Part shown: one piece after another, positions 10,637-23,359 of the stretch
How the letters are laid out: each line of letters starts with the position of its first letter
Position numbering within the stretch: the first letter of the stretch is position 1
From: Stomorhina lunata
Lineage: Eukaryota; Arthropoda; Insecta; Diptera; Rhiniidae
Direction: 5' to 3'
Length of the DNA: 64,000 bases
NCBI GenBank assembly: GCA_933228675.1
Contig: OW121741.1
Span: 58,368,651-58,432,650, forward strand
Notes under the pieces: generated by a model
Told to the model about the DNA's origin: nothing
The model's input: the letters and a program-made list of their open reading frames with translations, nothing else
Database searches by the model: none
Position numbers and translations under genes: made by a program

Positions 10637-13600
10637 TATACAACTCTAACGTGACTGACTCATCATCGCACAACCCAAACGGCTAAAGCTATTTTGGAAA
10701 TTCGGCCTCTAAGGGGGTAAAAAAGGGGAAAAATTAGTAATGCTGTATCTCCGGAAGTAAACGTCATAGGCCCAAAATTGAAATTGCGTTGGGATCAGCT
10801 ACAAAAATAAGTAGACACGTGTTTGGTACTTTTTAGCAGATGGGACAAATAGGGGGTAAAAAGGGTAAAAATAAAATGTTGGTACTTTTTAAACCCATGT
10901 GTATCTTTTGAACCAATCAACAGTGTAACAAAATTCAAAACGGAGCCGGTAAACAAGAAAAATGTATTAGACACGTGTTTGGTACTTTTTTTCAGGGTTC
11001 AAAAAGGGGGAAAAAAATTTAGGGTAGGTCCATTTTTCTTTTTCTTTGTATTTCACTTCAACCAATAAAGCTAGAAATAAAATTTATAGGGAGGTCGATT
11101 GCCAAGTACAAAATATTAAATACGTGTTTGGTACTTTTTTCAATTAAAAGGGTAAAAAAGGGAAAAATCGGTAACATTATATCTCCTTAACCAACAGCGA
11201 TAAAAGCGAAGATTAAATTGGCTTGACATTAGCACTAAAAATTAAGGGACACGTGTTCGGTACTTTTTTGAAAATTGGCCGCCTAGAGGGTAGAAAAGGG
11301 AGAAATTAGTAACATCATATCTCCGAAACCAACATAAACAGAAAAAAAGTTGAAATTGGATTTGAGTAGGCTAGAAAAATAAGGGGACACGTGTTTGGTA
11401 CTTTTTGAAAATGACACTAATAAGGATAAAAAAGGGTAAAAACTATATTTTAGTACTTTTTTAACCCATATTTTTTTGAACTAATAAACACAGAAACATA
11501 ATTGATATCACAATCGATAGGTATTAAAAAACTATTAAATACGTATTTGGTACTTTTGTGATTAATGGGGTAAAAGGGTAAAAGAAGGGAACATTTTCAA
11601 GGGTAGGTTTTTTGCTTTTTAGATATGAATATCTTTCAAGCTAATGAAGCCAGAAGAATAATTTATTGACTGGTCGATTGACATTGAAAAAAATAAAATA
11701 CGTGTTTGTTACTTTTTTAATTTTAGAGGTAAAAATCGAAAAAAATATATCTTCTAAGCCAAAAGTGATAGAGACAAAAACTTTGTTGGTCTGAGATCGG
11801 TACTTAAAATTTATGGACGCGTATTTGGTACTTTTGTTAATTTGTCAGTTTTGGGTATAAAACAGGGCAAAAAAGTGAAAATAAGTAACGTCATATCTCC
11901 GAAATTAGAAGCGATAGGAACAACGTTGAAATTTGCTTCGGATCGACTGGAAAAAAGGGGACACGCGTTTGGTACTTATTTGAATACGGTGCTAATAAGG
12001 GTTAAAAAAGGATAAAAACTGTACTTTTTTGGTACTTTTAACCTATATCTTTTGAAATAATGAACATAGTGACGCAGTTAACGTCACAATCGATAAGTAA
12101 TAAAGAATTATTAGGCAAGTATTTTTTAGACAATTATTAGACAAGTACTTTTACGATAAATGAGGTATAAAAAGATAAAAACGAGAAAATATTCAAGGGT
12201 AGTTTTTTTTAAACTATGAATTTCATTTTGGCTAATTAAGCCAGAAGTATAATTTACAGACGTGCCGATTCATATTGAAATGCATACGATACGTTTTTGG
12301 TACTTTTTTAATTTATTTGTTAAAAAGGGGAAAAATCGGTTACGTAATATCTTTTAAACCAAAAGTGATAGAAACAAAAATAAAATTAGCCTGGAATCAG
12401 CACTAAAAATTAAAGGACACGGTCATGTTTTAAAATTCGGCCGCTTAGGGGTAAAACAGGGTAGAAAATGGATAAATTATAACATCATATCTCCAAAACT
12501 AATAACATTAGAAACGATGTTGAAATTGGATTTAGATCGTCTGACACGTGCTTGGAACTTTTTTGAAAATGGATTTAATAAGTGAGAAAAATCGTAAAAA
12601 CTATATTTTTTTGTACTCGATAACGCAATACCTTCTTAATCAAAAGTGATAGAAACAAAAATTAAATTGTTCTATGGTCAGCACTAAAAATTAAGGAAAA
12701 CGAGTTCGGTGTTTTTTTAAAATTTGGCCGTTCATGGGTAAAACAGGGAAGAAAATGGTACAAATTAGTTTCATATCTCCGAAAATAACATAGATAAAAA
12801 CAATGTTGAAGTTGGGTTTGGATCGCATAAAAAAATAAGGGGACATGTGTTCGGTACTTTTTTGGAAATGGCACTAATAAGGGTGAAAATGTTTAAAAAC
12901 TATATTTTGGTACTTTTTCAACCCATACGTATCTTTTGAACTAATACACATAAAGACTCACTTTGTGCCACAATCAATAAGTATTCAAAAAATATTAAAC
13001 ATGTGGTTGGTACTTTTACTATAAATGGGGTTCAAAAGGGTAAAAGGCATATTCATAGGTAGGTTTTTTATTTTTTTTTTTTAGCTATGAATATGATTTA
13101 AGCTAATGAAATCAGAACTATAATTTAGGGACGTGTCGATTTACATTGAAAAAAAACTTAAATAAGTATTTGGTACTTTTTTCAATAAAAGTGGTAAAAA
13201 AGGGAAAAATCGATGGCGTTATATCTTCTAAACCAAAAGTGGTAGAAACAAACATGGTCTAAGATCAGCACTTAAAATTAAGGGACAAGTATTCGGTACT
13301 TTTTGCAAATTAAACACTTATCAAATACGTGTTTGGTACTATTTCGACTAATATGGTAGAAAAGGGCAAAAACGAGTAAAAAATTTAAAGATAGTTTTTT
13401 TCTTTTTAAGCTATGCATATTGTTTAAATCAATGAAGGTAGAATAATAATTTATAATTGATTGACATTTAAAAAATATGAGACAGGTGTCAATTAAGGAG
13501 TTAAAAACAAACATTAACAAAAATGGATTTAAACCAGCAATAAAAATATAAGGACACGTATTCGGTATTTTTTAAATTTGGCCTACTAGAGGTAAAAAGC

Positions 13601-13886
13601 GGGTAAAAAGGAAATTTTTGTAACGCTAAATATTCAAAATTTAAATTGGGTTAGCAATCAAAATTGGATCAGCTACGCAAATAAGGGAAGAGTGTTTAGT
13701 ACTTTTCTGAAAATGACACCAGTAGAGGGTAGGTACCTATTTTGACCAATATGTATCTTTAGAACAAATACATACATAATTATATTTATATCGGAATCGA
13801 TAAGCAAGTAAAAAATAAATTGGTAAATTTTGTAACTTTGTCCATTCAAATTGTACCGCTAACGAAGTAGCGGGTTATAAAGCTAG
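10637..13886 (+). repeat. Helitron-like element with higher-order tandem repeat
   Basis: The left boundary has AACTCTAACGTGACTGACT followed by CAACCCAAACGGCTAAAG. The right boundary has the hairpin CCGCTAACGAAGTAGCGG followed by GTTATAAAGCTAG, a hairpin plus terminal CTAG layout as in Helitron 3' ends. The interior repeats the motif (A)CACGTGTTTGGTACTTTTT at about 10815, 10971, 11121, 11249, 11387, 11540, 11700, 11817, 11960, 12289, 12417 and 12544. Successive gaps cycle through four unequal lengths, and every fourth copy recurs at about 570-600 bp. Each unit also contains GGGTAAAAAAGGG and ATATCTCC blocks. Related shorter copies lie at 50574-50851/55796-56487 and 59677-60375. No Rep/helicase gene is present. 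Confidence 0.7.
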
Positions 13887-13887
13887 T

Positions 13888-14355
<468 letters not shown>

Positions 14356-14448
14356 TTGCAGAATGGTTCATTTTACTTAAATTTTTTTATTCATCAATAA
14401 AAGTAAAAAAAATTAACGCTACTACAGTTTTTGGAATGAGAACAAATG

Positions 14449-15570
14449 AAATATTTGTTATATTCTGATTTTTATTTTGTCAAAAATATTTGTTAAATGC
14501 AAAACGCAAAAATAAAAAGATCAATATAGAATTAAAAAATGTTTTTTAAATTTCCCAAAAAAATTAAAATTTTGAGAATTTCCCATAAAAACGGAATATT
14601 TGAAAATTTCCCATAAAAATAGGAAATTTTAAAAATTTCTTATTTAAAAGGGGAAATTTTGACAACTTTTATAAAAATGTGAAATTTTGAAAATTTCCTA
14701 AATATATAAATGGGAAATTTTAAAAATTTTCTGTAAAAGTGGGCAATTTTGAAAATTTCCCATAAAAATAGGAAATTTTGAAAATTTCACCTAAAAAAGG
14801 GAAATTTTGAAAATTTCCCATTAAAAAATTTTGAAAATTTCCCATAAAAAAGGGAAATTTTAAAAATGTCCCGTTTTTAAATTTTAAAAATTTCTTAGTT
14901 TTATGGGAAATTTTCAAAATTTCCCTTTTTTATGGGAAATTTTCAAAATTTGCCTTTTTTATGGGAAATTTTTTCAATTTCCCTTTTTTATGGGAAATTT
15001 TTAAATTAAAATTTTTAGGTGAAATTTTCAAAATTTCCTATTTTTATAGGAAATTTTTAAAATTTCCCATTTTTATGGAAAATTTTTAAAATTTCCCGGT
15101 TTTATGTGAAATTTTTAAAATTTCCCGTTTTTATGTGAAATTTTTAAAATTTCCCGCTTTTATGTGAAATTTTCAAGATTTCCTATTTTTATGGGAAATT
15201 TTTAAAATTTCCTATTTTTATTTGAAATTTTTAAAATTTCCTTTTTTTATGGGAAATTTTTAAAATTTCCTATTTTAATGGGAAATTTTTAAAATTTACA
15301 ATTTTTATGGGAAATTTTCAAAATTTAACATTTTTATAAAAAATTTAAAAATATCCCCTTTTTACAAGAAATTTTTAAAATTTCCCATATATTTGGTAAG
15401 TTTTTAAATATTTTGTTTTTAAAGGAAATTTTTATTTTTATTGAAAATTTTCAAAATTTTTTATTGGAAATTTTAATTTTTTTTAATTCTGTATTGATTT
15501 TTTTGTTTTTGCGTTTTTCATTTGACAAATAGTTTTGACAAAAAAAAAATTAAATCAGAATATAACAATT
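14449..15570. repeat. Foldback element with two opposed tandem arrays
   Basis: The outer arms are inverted copies: 14455-14545 (TTGTTATATTCTGATTTTTA, then AACGCAAAAATA) against 15480-15570. Between them lie short tandem units of about 25-32 bp built on GGGAAATTTTGAAAATTTCCC. The spacer reads ATAAAAA in the left half (14560-14885) and TTTTTAT in the right half (14895-15470). The whole 1.1 kb can therefore fold into one long hairpin. No coding sequence is seen; the open frame at 14720-14917 is a by-product of the array. Confidence 0.8.
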
Positions 15571-15885
15571 ATTTCTGTTAAAAATAAGTAAAAATCTGAT
15601 TTTGACAAATATTTTTGCCAAAAAAAATTATAATATTATTGTATTATTATAACTAAAATATTTTGTAATTTAACTAAAATATAAAGTACAAACCGTTTGT
15701 GTTAACATCATACATTTACAAACACGTTGTCTGCTATAACAGTATTTCATATCAAGAGACACCATTGAAATGCAAAATTCAGTACTGAATACTGTACAGT
15801 AAATATTGCATTGGTTGAAAGAAGAATAAATACTATAGTATGTATTTATTTAAGAGTACAGCAATATTTGTGCACTCATCACAAT
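15571..15885. other. Unannotated AT-rich spacer
   Basis: No gene or repeat boundary is recognised between the foldback and the next RA copy. Confidence 0.5.
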
Positions 15886-16625
15886 CGGTCCATAAACACC
15901 TGAGATATCGCTGAAACAATACTTACAAAATGTAAACAAAATTTCTTAGACACGTACTTTGGGCAATTTGCTGTACATCAAATGTAGTGTTATTGCGATA
16001 TCTCAATTGTTTATGGATCGCTTTTGATAAAATTTAATAACGTGCTTGGCGGGGGAATTTCCTAAAATCTGATATAAAATTTATGTAGGTCCGTGCTAAA
16101 GGAGGATGGTTTTTCCTATTTCTGCATTTCATTTTTTTCAACAAACATTCTCTAATGCGAACTTTGGGCAATTTGCGACAGAGTGCTTTGGGGAACCATT
16201 TCCTACAATCTGATATATAATATATTATCACATGTACACCAGGAGTATCTTTTTTCTCTTGTTATTTAAAAGTGTGTTTCAATCAAAAATTTTAAAATTT
16301 TCGTCTAATTTTTGGTATTTTTTCAATATTTTCGGTGTTTATAAACCGATTTTAATGAAATTTAATAGCGTTCATTGCGGGAGAATTTCCTAAAATCGGA
16401 TATATAATTTATGTAGGTCCATCCTCCAGGCGCTTCAGAAACTTGATTTCAACAGACAGACAGACATACGGACGGACGGACAGACAGACGGACATCGCTT
16501 AATCGATTCTCCTCCCGATTCTGAGTCGATCGGTATAATTTTTATGGGGTCTACGAGCACTAATAAAAAAAATTACAAACGGAATCACAAACTTTCACCT
16601 ATTGGTGAAGGGTATAAAAATGCAG
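15886..16625 (-). repeat. Repeat RA copy 3 (partial)
   Basis: This is reverse-oriented RA sequence with CGGTCCATAAACACCTGAGA, the GACAGACGGAC core at about 16455-16490, CGATTCTCCTCCCGATTCTG, and the RA left-end signature CACCTATTGGTGAAGGGTAT at 16597-16616. It corresponds to 49795-50540 of the fuller copy. Confidence 0.7.
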
Positions 16626-17125
16626 GTAAGTACATGTTATCCGTGAACATTATGATGTTAGTCCAACAAGACGTTTTATGCTCACCTTTAGCCGCTACAT
16701 AAGCTGTTCTAAAATATTTCTTTTTTGTTGCATAAATTTAAAAACTTACATTTACATAAGATAACTGAATACAAGAATCATATTTCATTAAAGAAACTCA
16801 TGTAAATTGAAGTTGTTTAAAAATAATGCTTTTATTTCTTTAAGATTAACATTTATACAGCTTAAGTAAAGTTAAGCGATACCATGATTTGATGAATGGA
16901 AAATCTGAATATGTAAACAAATCTATGTGCACATAAGTTGGTTTTTTCAATGCATTATTGATTCAAAAAACTTAAGCTAAGAAATAAAAGCATATAACAT
17001 TGATAAAAATCAGAATTTTTTCAAAACTGAATAAACTCATTTAAGCGCCTTTGCTTCTGTAATGTGCCAAAAGCCTTAACTCAATTCTCTCTTATATCGA
17101 CTTAAGCTACTCTTCCATATTGCCA
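16626..17125. other. Unannotated AT-rich spacer
   Basis: No supported gene is found. A weak inverted pair (TTTTATTTCTTTAAG near 16830 and CTTAAGCTAAGAAATAAAAG near 16970) hints at a small hairpin but is not enough to call an element. Confidence 0.4.
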
Positions 17126-17789
<664 letters not shown>

Positions 17790-19490
17790 AACAAACAATA
17801 TTTTTATAATTCCTGAGATTAGTTTTCTACAATAAAAAAGTTCTTTTTCGCAGAAAGCCGTTTTTGATATATTGCTATATATAGATTTTACTATATATAA
17901 TCCCATTTTCTTGATTTAAAGATTCTTAACTTTTTAAAGTTTTCTTTTAGAAAATTTATTATATAATAAATAAACAATAAAAACACTTAACATAAAAAAA
18001 CGGGGAAAATACTTTTTTTTTAATTATTAACTTTAAGCACTTCCCAATAAACCAAAAAATGATACTGTATCGATTATGATATAATATTTCAAGAGTTTTT
18101 AGACTCATAAATTATAAGACTAAATGATATAATTGTAATATTATATTTTTTAAAAAATGTAATGAAAACTCGTTAAGAAAATTTTTGACTTAGAAATAAA
18201 AATCGAAAATTTTCTGTAAAATTAATTGTGAGAATAAATTACAATCTATATACATGTGTGTATAATTATATGAAAATACCGCGGATTAAAATACAGTTGC
18301 AGTCATATTTGGTAAGAATATTAACATAATTATATCTTTTTGTCTATTCTTTAAAATATATAATATAAAACATTAGTTTTTTCAACAGATTTGGAAAGAG
18401 TTATCTTAAGGCGTTTTACTTAATCGATATTTATTTCGCCTATTTAATTCATAAAGCGTGTAAGTATTATTGTTATTTTATTTAATAATTCTGTAAATTA
18501 ATAATTCAATATGTTCTTTTTTAGATTTCGTGGAGCGATTAGTGTAGATTGCTGCTCAAAGTCGCATCTGATGCCGATTTATCAAAGAAGAGGTAAGAAT
18601 ATTCCCCTTTTCTATATACATTATTGTAATCCTTTGATTAGTTTAAAATTTTAAATACAATTCGGTCAATTGATGACAATAATAGACCCTAAGTAAATGT
18701 CTCCTTTATTTTATACAACTGAACCACTGCACAACAATTTGTGTAACAATTAGTTCACATTTTATCGACTATACATTACGAATTATTTAACAACTCTGTA
18801 TACATCTTCCTAAATTCTTATTTTTTGCAGATAATCATCACCAGAAATCACAAATATAAGTGTAATAGATGTTCAACTTAAATTGAGAAAAAACTCATTA
18901 TTTTATTTATTTTATAATATTAAATTTAATAAATAATATAAATATAACACTTAAGAGCTTAAAATGCAGCATTTTCATTTTTATTGATATCATTTATGAA
19001 TTATTATTAGTTATAATTAATGATATCATTACAATATCATTATTTTTTGAAATCTCGGCATATATCGCGAAACTATCGTTCTGCCTCTTATAATCGATAT
19101 CGTTAATGATATTATTTTTTTCAATAAATATAATATCATTATCGAGTGTACCTTTTGTTAGGAGACAGCTATTACTTTCGAGTCTAAAATGATATCATTC
19201 TCGGAATTGCTTGCCGAGTAAATGATATCGTTATGATATCATTACGATATCGTTTGGTTTGTTGGGTTACAACTTTTTACATAGTAAAGCTTTTAATATA
19301 CTTCTTGCTTGTAAAATAATCGATTTTGTTCTTTCTTTAGAAAACTTTAAATCAAGAAAATGGGGTTATATATAGTAAAAATCGGTGTAGTATGAGTAGC
19401 AATATATCAAAAACGGCTTTTTGCGAAAAAGAATTTTTTTATTGTAGAAAACTAATCTCAGGAATTATACAAATATTGTTTGTTTTACAA
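17790..19490. repeat. 1.7-kb element with about 145-bp terminal inverted repeats
   Basis: Sequence 17791-17932 (AACAATATTTTTATAATTCC, then TTCTTTTTCGCAGAAAGCCG and CCCATTTTCTTGATTTAAA) is the inverted copy of 19333-19481. The two match at roughly nine bases in ten by eye, with a small indel. The interior has no transposase but includes repeated ATGATATCATT-type motifs at 19020-19260. It is either a non-autonomous TIR element or an inverted duplication. The candidate gus upstream exon (18525-18592) lies inside it. Confidence 0.6.
18525..18592 (+). other. gus: Candidate upstream exon of gus
   Basis: This 68-bp segment is preceded by a pyrimidine-rich acceptor (TTCTTTTTTAG) and followed by a strong donor (AG|GTAAGAAT). 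Spliced to the acceptor at 20175 it continues an open frame (SDADLSKK then RSKGVKTPA) into the SPRY exon. An in-frame TAG lies at its own 5' side and it holds no in-frame ATG. It would be 5' UTR, or coding only with a different upstream structure. There is no transcript evidence. Confidence 0.3.
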
Positions 19491-19834
19491 CTTATATGTT
19501 TCTAAATTCTGTTAAAAGATGGCGACATTTTTAGGTTGCATACGAAAATCGTATTTTTAATAATTAAAACTTTAAAATTCGGTTTGACAATGTTCCGCGA
19601 CTTTGTTCAGGAGTATTTGGTCTAATTTTTTTCTGAATGTACCAATATCGAAAAAGATTCAAATAATATGTATTTGATACATATGTAAGAAACATAGCAA
19701 TACCTTTTGCAAGATTTTTAGAAACACAAAAGTAGATGCTTTCAAATTTCAAAAGAGACATCTGCGATGAAATTCCGATGAAAAATAAGAAATCTAGGGA
19801 CAAAAGTAGTTAACAGTACACCAATTCTGATACT
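19491..19834. other. Unannotated spacer
   Basis: No supported gene is seen. The 79-codon reading frame on the - strand shows no recognisable motif. Confidence 0.5.
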
Positions 19835-19957
19835 TTTCGACAGACAGACAGACGGACAATCATATAATTTATATGGTCTAAGATCACTAATAAATAAAAT
19901 ACAAACGGATGCACAAACTTATAATACACTTTCACCTATTGGTGAAGGGTATAAAAA
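19835..19957 (-). repeat. Repeat RA copy 4 (end fragment)
   Basis: This is a short reverse-oriented RA terminus: a GACAGACAGACGGACA core, then TATGGTCTAAGATCACTAAT and CACCTATTGGTGAAGGGTAT. The interior is missing. It lies in the intron just upstream of the gus SPRY exon. Confidence 0.7.
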
Positions 19958-20175
19958 AAATAACTGAATTGAACTCGCTCCAACAGAATAAAAATAATAA
20001 AAACAATAAAAAATAATAAAAAAAAAATTAAAAATAATAAAAACGAAAAAAAATTATGAAAATAAAAGAATTATGTTAATAAATATAAATAGCTATAGAT
20101 TTTATAAATACCATAACTTTTGTATACAATAAATGCATTTTAAATTAAAACTTTTAATTTATTTATTTATTTTAG

Positions 20176-20356
20176 GTCTAAAGGTGTTAAAACACCTGCA
20201 GCGAGACCAAGTGAAAGACATCTAGCAACAAGTATTCAATCCTCGTTGTCTCCCCGAGTATTTCTTTCAAGGTTGGAACCAAGAGATTTTGAACGTTTGA
20301 GGTTATCTTATAAAGTCGCAATAGTAGATCAAAGGAGGTCTCGGGGTAGCCGTGTT
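20176..20356 (+). other. gus: 5' part of gus exon, open frame upstream of first ATG
   Basis: The acceptor TTATTTTAG ends at 20175. From 20177 the gus frame is open for 60 codons before the first ATG ([19 protein letters not shown], then [14 protein letters not shown]). It could be an N-terminal extension of a longer isoform whose start is in an upstream exon, or simply 5' UTR that happens to be open. The absence of stops over 180 bases in AT-rich DNA mildly favours coding. Confidence 0.5.
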
Positions 20357-21062
20357 ATGAACATGGGTCAAAAAATCAGCGGTAGTGTGAAATCTGTTAA
20401 CAGAAATGACACACAAACGCCTTTCAAACCAATTATACCAAGGGAGTTAGCTGCTGATTTTGCAAAACCTGCTCGGATTGATGTGTTATTAGATATGCCT
20501 CCAGCTAATAAAGAAACTCAACTAAAACATTCATGGAATTCAGAAGATAGATCACTTAATATTTTTGTTAAGGAAGATGATAAGCTCACATTTCATAGAC
20601 ATCCGGTTGCACAAAGCACTGATTGCATACGTGGCAAAATTGGTATGACCAAAGGTTTGCATATTTGGGAAATTTATTGGCCAACTAGACAAAGAGGTAC
20701 ACATGCAGTAGTAGGAGTTGCAACATCCGAAGCACCACTACACTCCGTCGGTTATCAGAGTTTAGTTGGATCCTCAGAACACAGTTGGGGTTGGGATCTA
20801 GGAAGGAATAAGTTATATCATAATTCAAAAAACTGTGCGGGTGTTACATATCCAGCTATACTTAAGAATGATGAAGCTTTTTTAGTTCCTGATAAATTTT
20901 TAGTTGCTCTTGATATGGATGAAGGAACATTAAGTTTTATTATCGACCATCAGTACCTTGGAATAGCATTTAGAGGCTTGAAGGGTAAAAAATTATACCC
21001 GGTAGTTTCAGCGGTATGGGGTCATTGTGAGATCACAATGACGTATATTGGAGGACTTGACC
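20357..21062 (+). CDS. gus: gustavus SPRY-domain exon (partial CDS)
   Basis: This is the SPRY/B30.2-domain SOCS-box adaptor of the SPSB family. In Drosophila, Gustavus binds Vasa and helps its posterior localisation in the oocyte; family members recruit Elongin B/C and Cullin-5 for ubiquitination. The exon encodes 235 residues from MNMGQKISG (ATG 20357; a second ATG at 20363 gives MGQKISG) to YIGGLD. The SPRY core is clear: [79 protein letters not shown], then [15 protein letters not shown]. The exon ends at a donor C|GTAAGT (21063) one base into the next codon. The SOCS-box exon was not found. No frameshift or stop is present, so the gene looks functional. The assignment is by recognition of the protein, not by a database search. 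Confidence 0.93.
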
Positions 21063-21474
21063 GTAAGTGTTTTTTTTATATTTTCAATAAATTTTTTATT
21101 TCTAAATAATTATCTGATTTAACCCTTATACGCTCCTTAGGTTAATTTGACCCGATTTTGGTTTTAAAACGCAAATTTTTCACTTTAATAACACTACGTA
21201 ACAGTTTTTTCCCTAAACGAATCTGATACCCAATACGTATGTAAAATTATCTGCTGAATTCGAATTTTTAAAATTAATTTAAAGTAGAACAGTTGAAGAG
21301 ATATTCCAGAATAGCCATTTTTTGCATTTTTGAAAAAACTAATGTCACCTTAATGTAAATATCTTCCAAAATATTCAATCAATAACACTGTGATACACAA
21401 AAATTATTTAGGGCTTCTGATGTACCAATTCTGTTGTGTTGGAGACCATGGAAAACAAAAATACCTTTATTTTT
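21063..21474 (+). other. Start of gus intron
   Basis: The intron begins at the GTAAGT donor. No other gene is seen before the RA repeat at 21475. The next gus exon is not recognisable anywhere downstream, so the intron probably exceeds the window. Confidence 0.6.
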
Positions 21475-21850
21475 ATACCCTTCACCAATAGGTTAAAGGG
21501 TATTATAAGTTTATGTATCCGTTTGTAATTTTTATTTTATTATTAGTGATCGTAGACCCCATAAAAATTATACCGATCGACTCAGAATCGCGAGGAGAAT
21601 CGATTAAGCGATGTCCGTCTGTATGTCTGTCTGTCCGTCCGTTTGTCTGTCTCTTGAAATCAAGTTTCTGAAGCCCCTGGAGGATGGACCTACATAAATT
21701 ATTTAGGAAATTAGGAAATTCTCCCGCAATGAACGCTATTAAAATTCATTAAAATCGGTTTAAATCCGAAATATCGAAAAAAATACCAAAAATTAGACAA
21801 AAATTTAAAAATTTTTTATATATCAAAATCGGTCTATAAACAACCAAAAC

Positions 21851-22010
21851 TGTTGAAAATGAACTTGTTATTTTATACTTTATATTATTCAAATCAAATA
21901 TGTTTTGTATTTTAATCATTGTATGAAAATTTTATAATAACATTTTCTTAGTTCTTTTTCTGCTTTGAATATAATAACTTCGTATTATTATTCTAATACT
22001 ATTTTCAATA
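21851..22010 (+). repeat. copia 5' LTR
   Basis: This 160-bp LTR begins TGTTGAAAATG and ends ATTTTCAATA, with inverted terminal bases. It differs from the 3' LTR at about four sites in its second half. It is preceded by AAAAC. Confidence 0.92.
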
Positions 22011-22025
22011 GGTTATGGGCCTATT
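22011..22025 (+). promoter_or_regulatory. copia primer-binding site (initiator tRNA-Met, internal)
   Basis: GGTTATGGGCC directly after the 5' LTR is complementary to the anticodon region of initiator tRNA-Met (GGCCCATAACC). This is the half-tRNA primer type known for Drosophila copia. Confidence 0.7.
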
Positions 22026-22114
22026 GCCTCGCGTTAAATCGTGTTAAAGAAAGAATTTATTTCTGAAATATAAAATAAAAAAGAAGTTATTTTGTGCGGA
22101 AATTGCTGAAAACA

Positions 22115-22780
22115 ATGGCTTCGAGTTCTATAAGTTTTCCGTTCGAAAAGTTACGTGGCCGTGAAAATTTCGATGTTAGGCGGAGACACGCGAAGTCATG
22201 CTTAGTGATTAAAAATTGTTGGAAAGTGATTCAAAATGGAATTTCTAGTGATCAAGATCGAGAAATTAATGAACGAGCTCTTGCAGAAATTACGCTTATG
22301 ATTGAGCCAACAAATTTCGCACATATTGCTACTGCGGAAACAGCCAAAGAAGCCTGGGATTCTATAGTTCGTGCCTATGAAGACACAGGTTTGACTAGAA
22401 AAGTGAAATTGCTAAAACAGCTTGTACAACTCAAGCTAGGAGATTTTAATTCAATGCAAGACTATTTAAATGCTATGGTGTTGAATTCGTTAAAAGTCAA
22501 AAATGCAGGTCTAAATATTGATGAAGAGTTGACTGCATCGCTTATTCTAGCTGGTCTTTCAGACGAATTTCGTCCTTTGGTAATGGCTATGGAGAACTCA
22601 AAAAACAAGTTAACAGTAGATTCTGTTAAGAATTTACTATTACAAGATGCTAAATTTGATAACACATATAGTGATAGTGCATTGGTTTCAAAAAATAAAC
22701 CGAAGAGTAAGAAGTATAAGTGTCACTCATGCGGTCAAGCTGGTCATTTTATTAAAAACTGTCCTAGCAAAAATAATTGA
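22115..22780 (+). pseudogene. gag: copia Gag
   Basis: This is the capsid/nucleocapsid part of the copia polyprotein. The first good ATG is at 22115 (MASSSISFPFEKLRGRENF). It has the UBN2-type capsid fold signature (a conserved W in KEAWDSIV, then LLKQLVQLKLGDFNSMQDYL) and a single CCHC zinc knuckle near the end (CHSCGQAGHFIKNC). A TGA at 22778-22780 interrupts the frame. The same frame continues into protease immediately after, so the stop is probably a point mutation in a single gag-pol frame. It might instead be a natural gag terminator with read-through, but the other lesions make mutation more likely. Confidence 0.85.
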
Positions 22781-23129
22781 AAAACTAACAACAGTAATAA
22801 AAATAAAAATGTTTCAAAAAACAGTGGTTCCATATTATTTGCGTCACTATTTTCTAATGATAAAAATTCGGGCGAATGGTACGTAGATTCGGGTGCAACA
22901 TCACATATGACTAATAATATAAACTTCATGTTTAATAAAAAAGACATTACAAATAAAGAAATTGTCGTAGCCAATAATTGTAAAATGTCGGTATCATGTG
23001 TTGGTGATTTAAAAATGTTGCTTAAAACCGAAAATGGAAATTGTGATGCGACCGTTAGTAATGTTGAATATATACCTGATTTGTGCACAAATTTACTCTC
23101 AGTTCGACAATTAACAAAAAACGGAAATA

Positions 23130-23359
23130 CAGGTATGTGATGGACATTTTTCGTTTTCAGATCGATCGATTTCAGACATATTTTTTAGCTAATTTTCGGT
23201 TATTTCCCCCAAAAAAATGAAAATTTTGGCTTTAATCCTTTTGACTGATATTTTATCTTTTATTTGGTTTGATTTTTTTGGAAAAATAACCAAAAATTAT
23301 CTCAAAAATATATCTAAAATCGATCGTTTTGAAAACGATCGTTTTCCATCACATACCTG
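23130..23359. mobile_element. 230-bp palindromic MITE inserted in copia pol
   Basis: The terminal inverted repeats start CAGGTATGTGATGG. The homology between the two halves extends inward for about 100 bp, so the element is nearly one long hairpin. It is flanked by ATA on both sides (23127-23129, 23360-23362), a 3-bp target duplication. It carries no coding sequence and splits the copia frame after KNGNT. Confidence 0.82.

Noticed and set aside
10637..13886. CRISPR array
   Set aside because: The repeats are long, diverged and hierarchical without uniform spacers, and the DNA is clearly eukaryotic.
20357..21062. gus exon as a processed retrocopy
   Set aside because: It is flanked by a good acceptor (TTATTTTAG) and donor (GTAAGT) and stops inside the protein, so it is a genuine internal exon.
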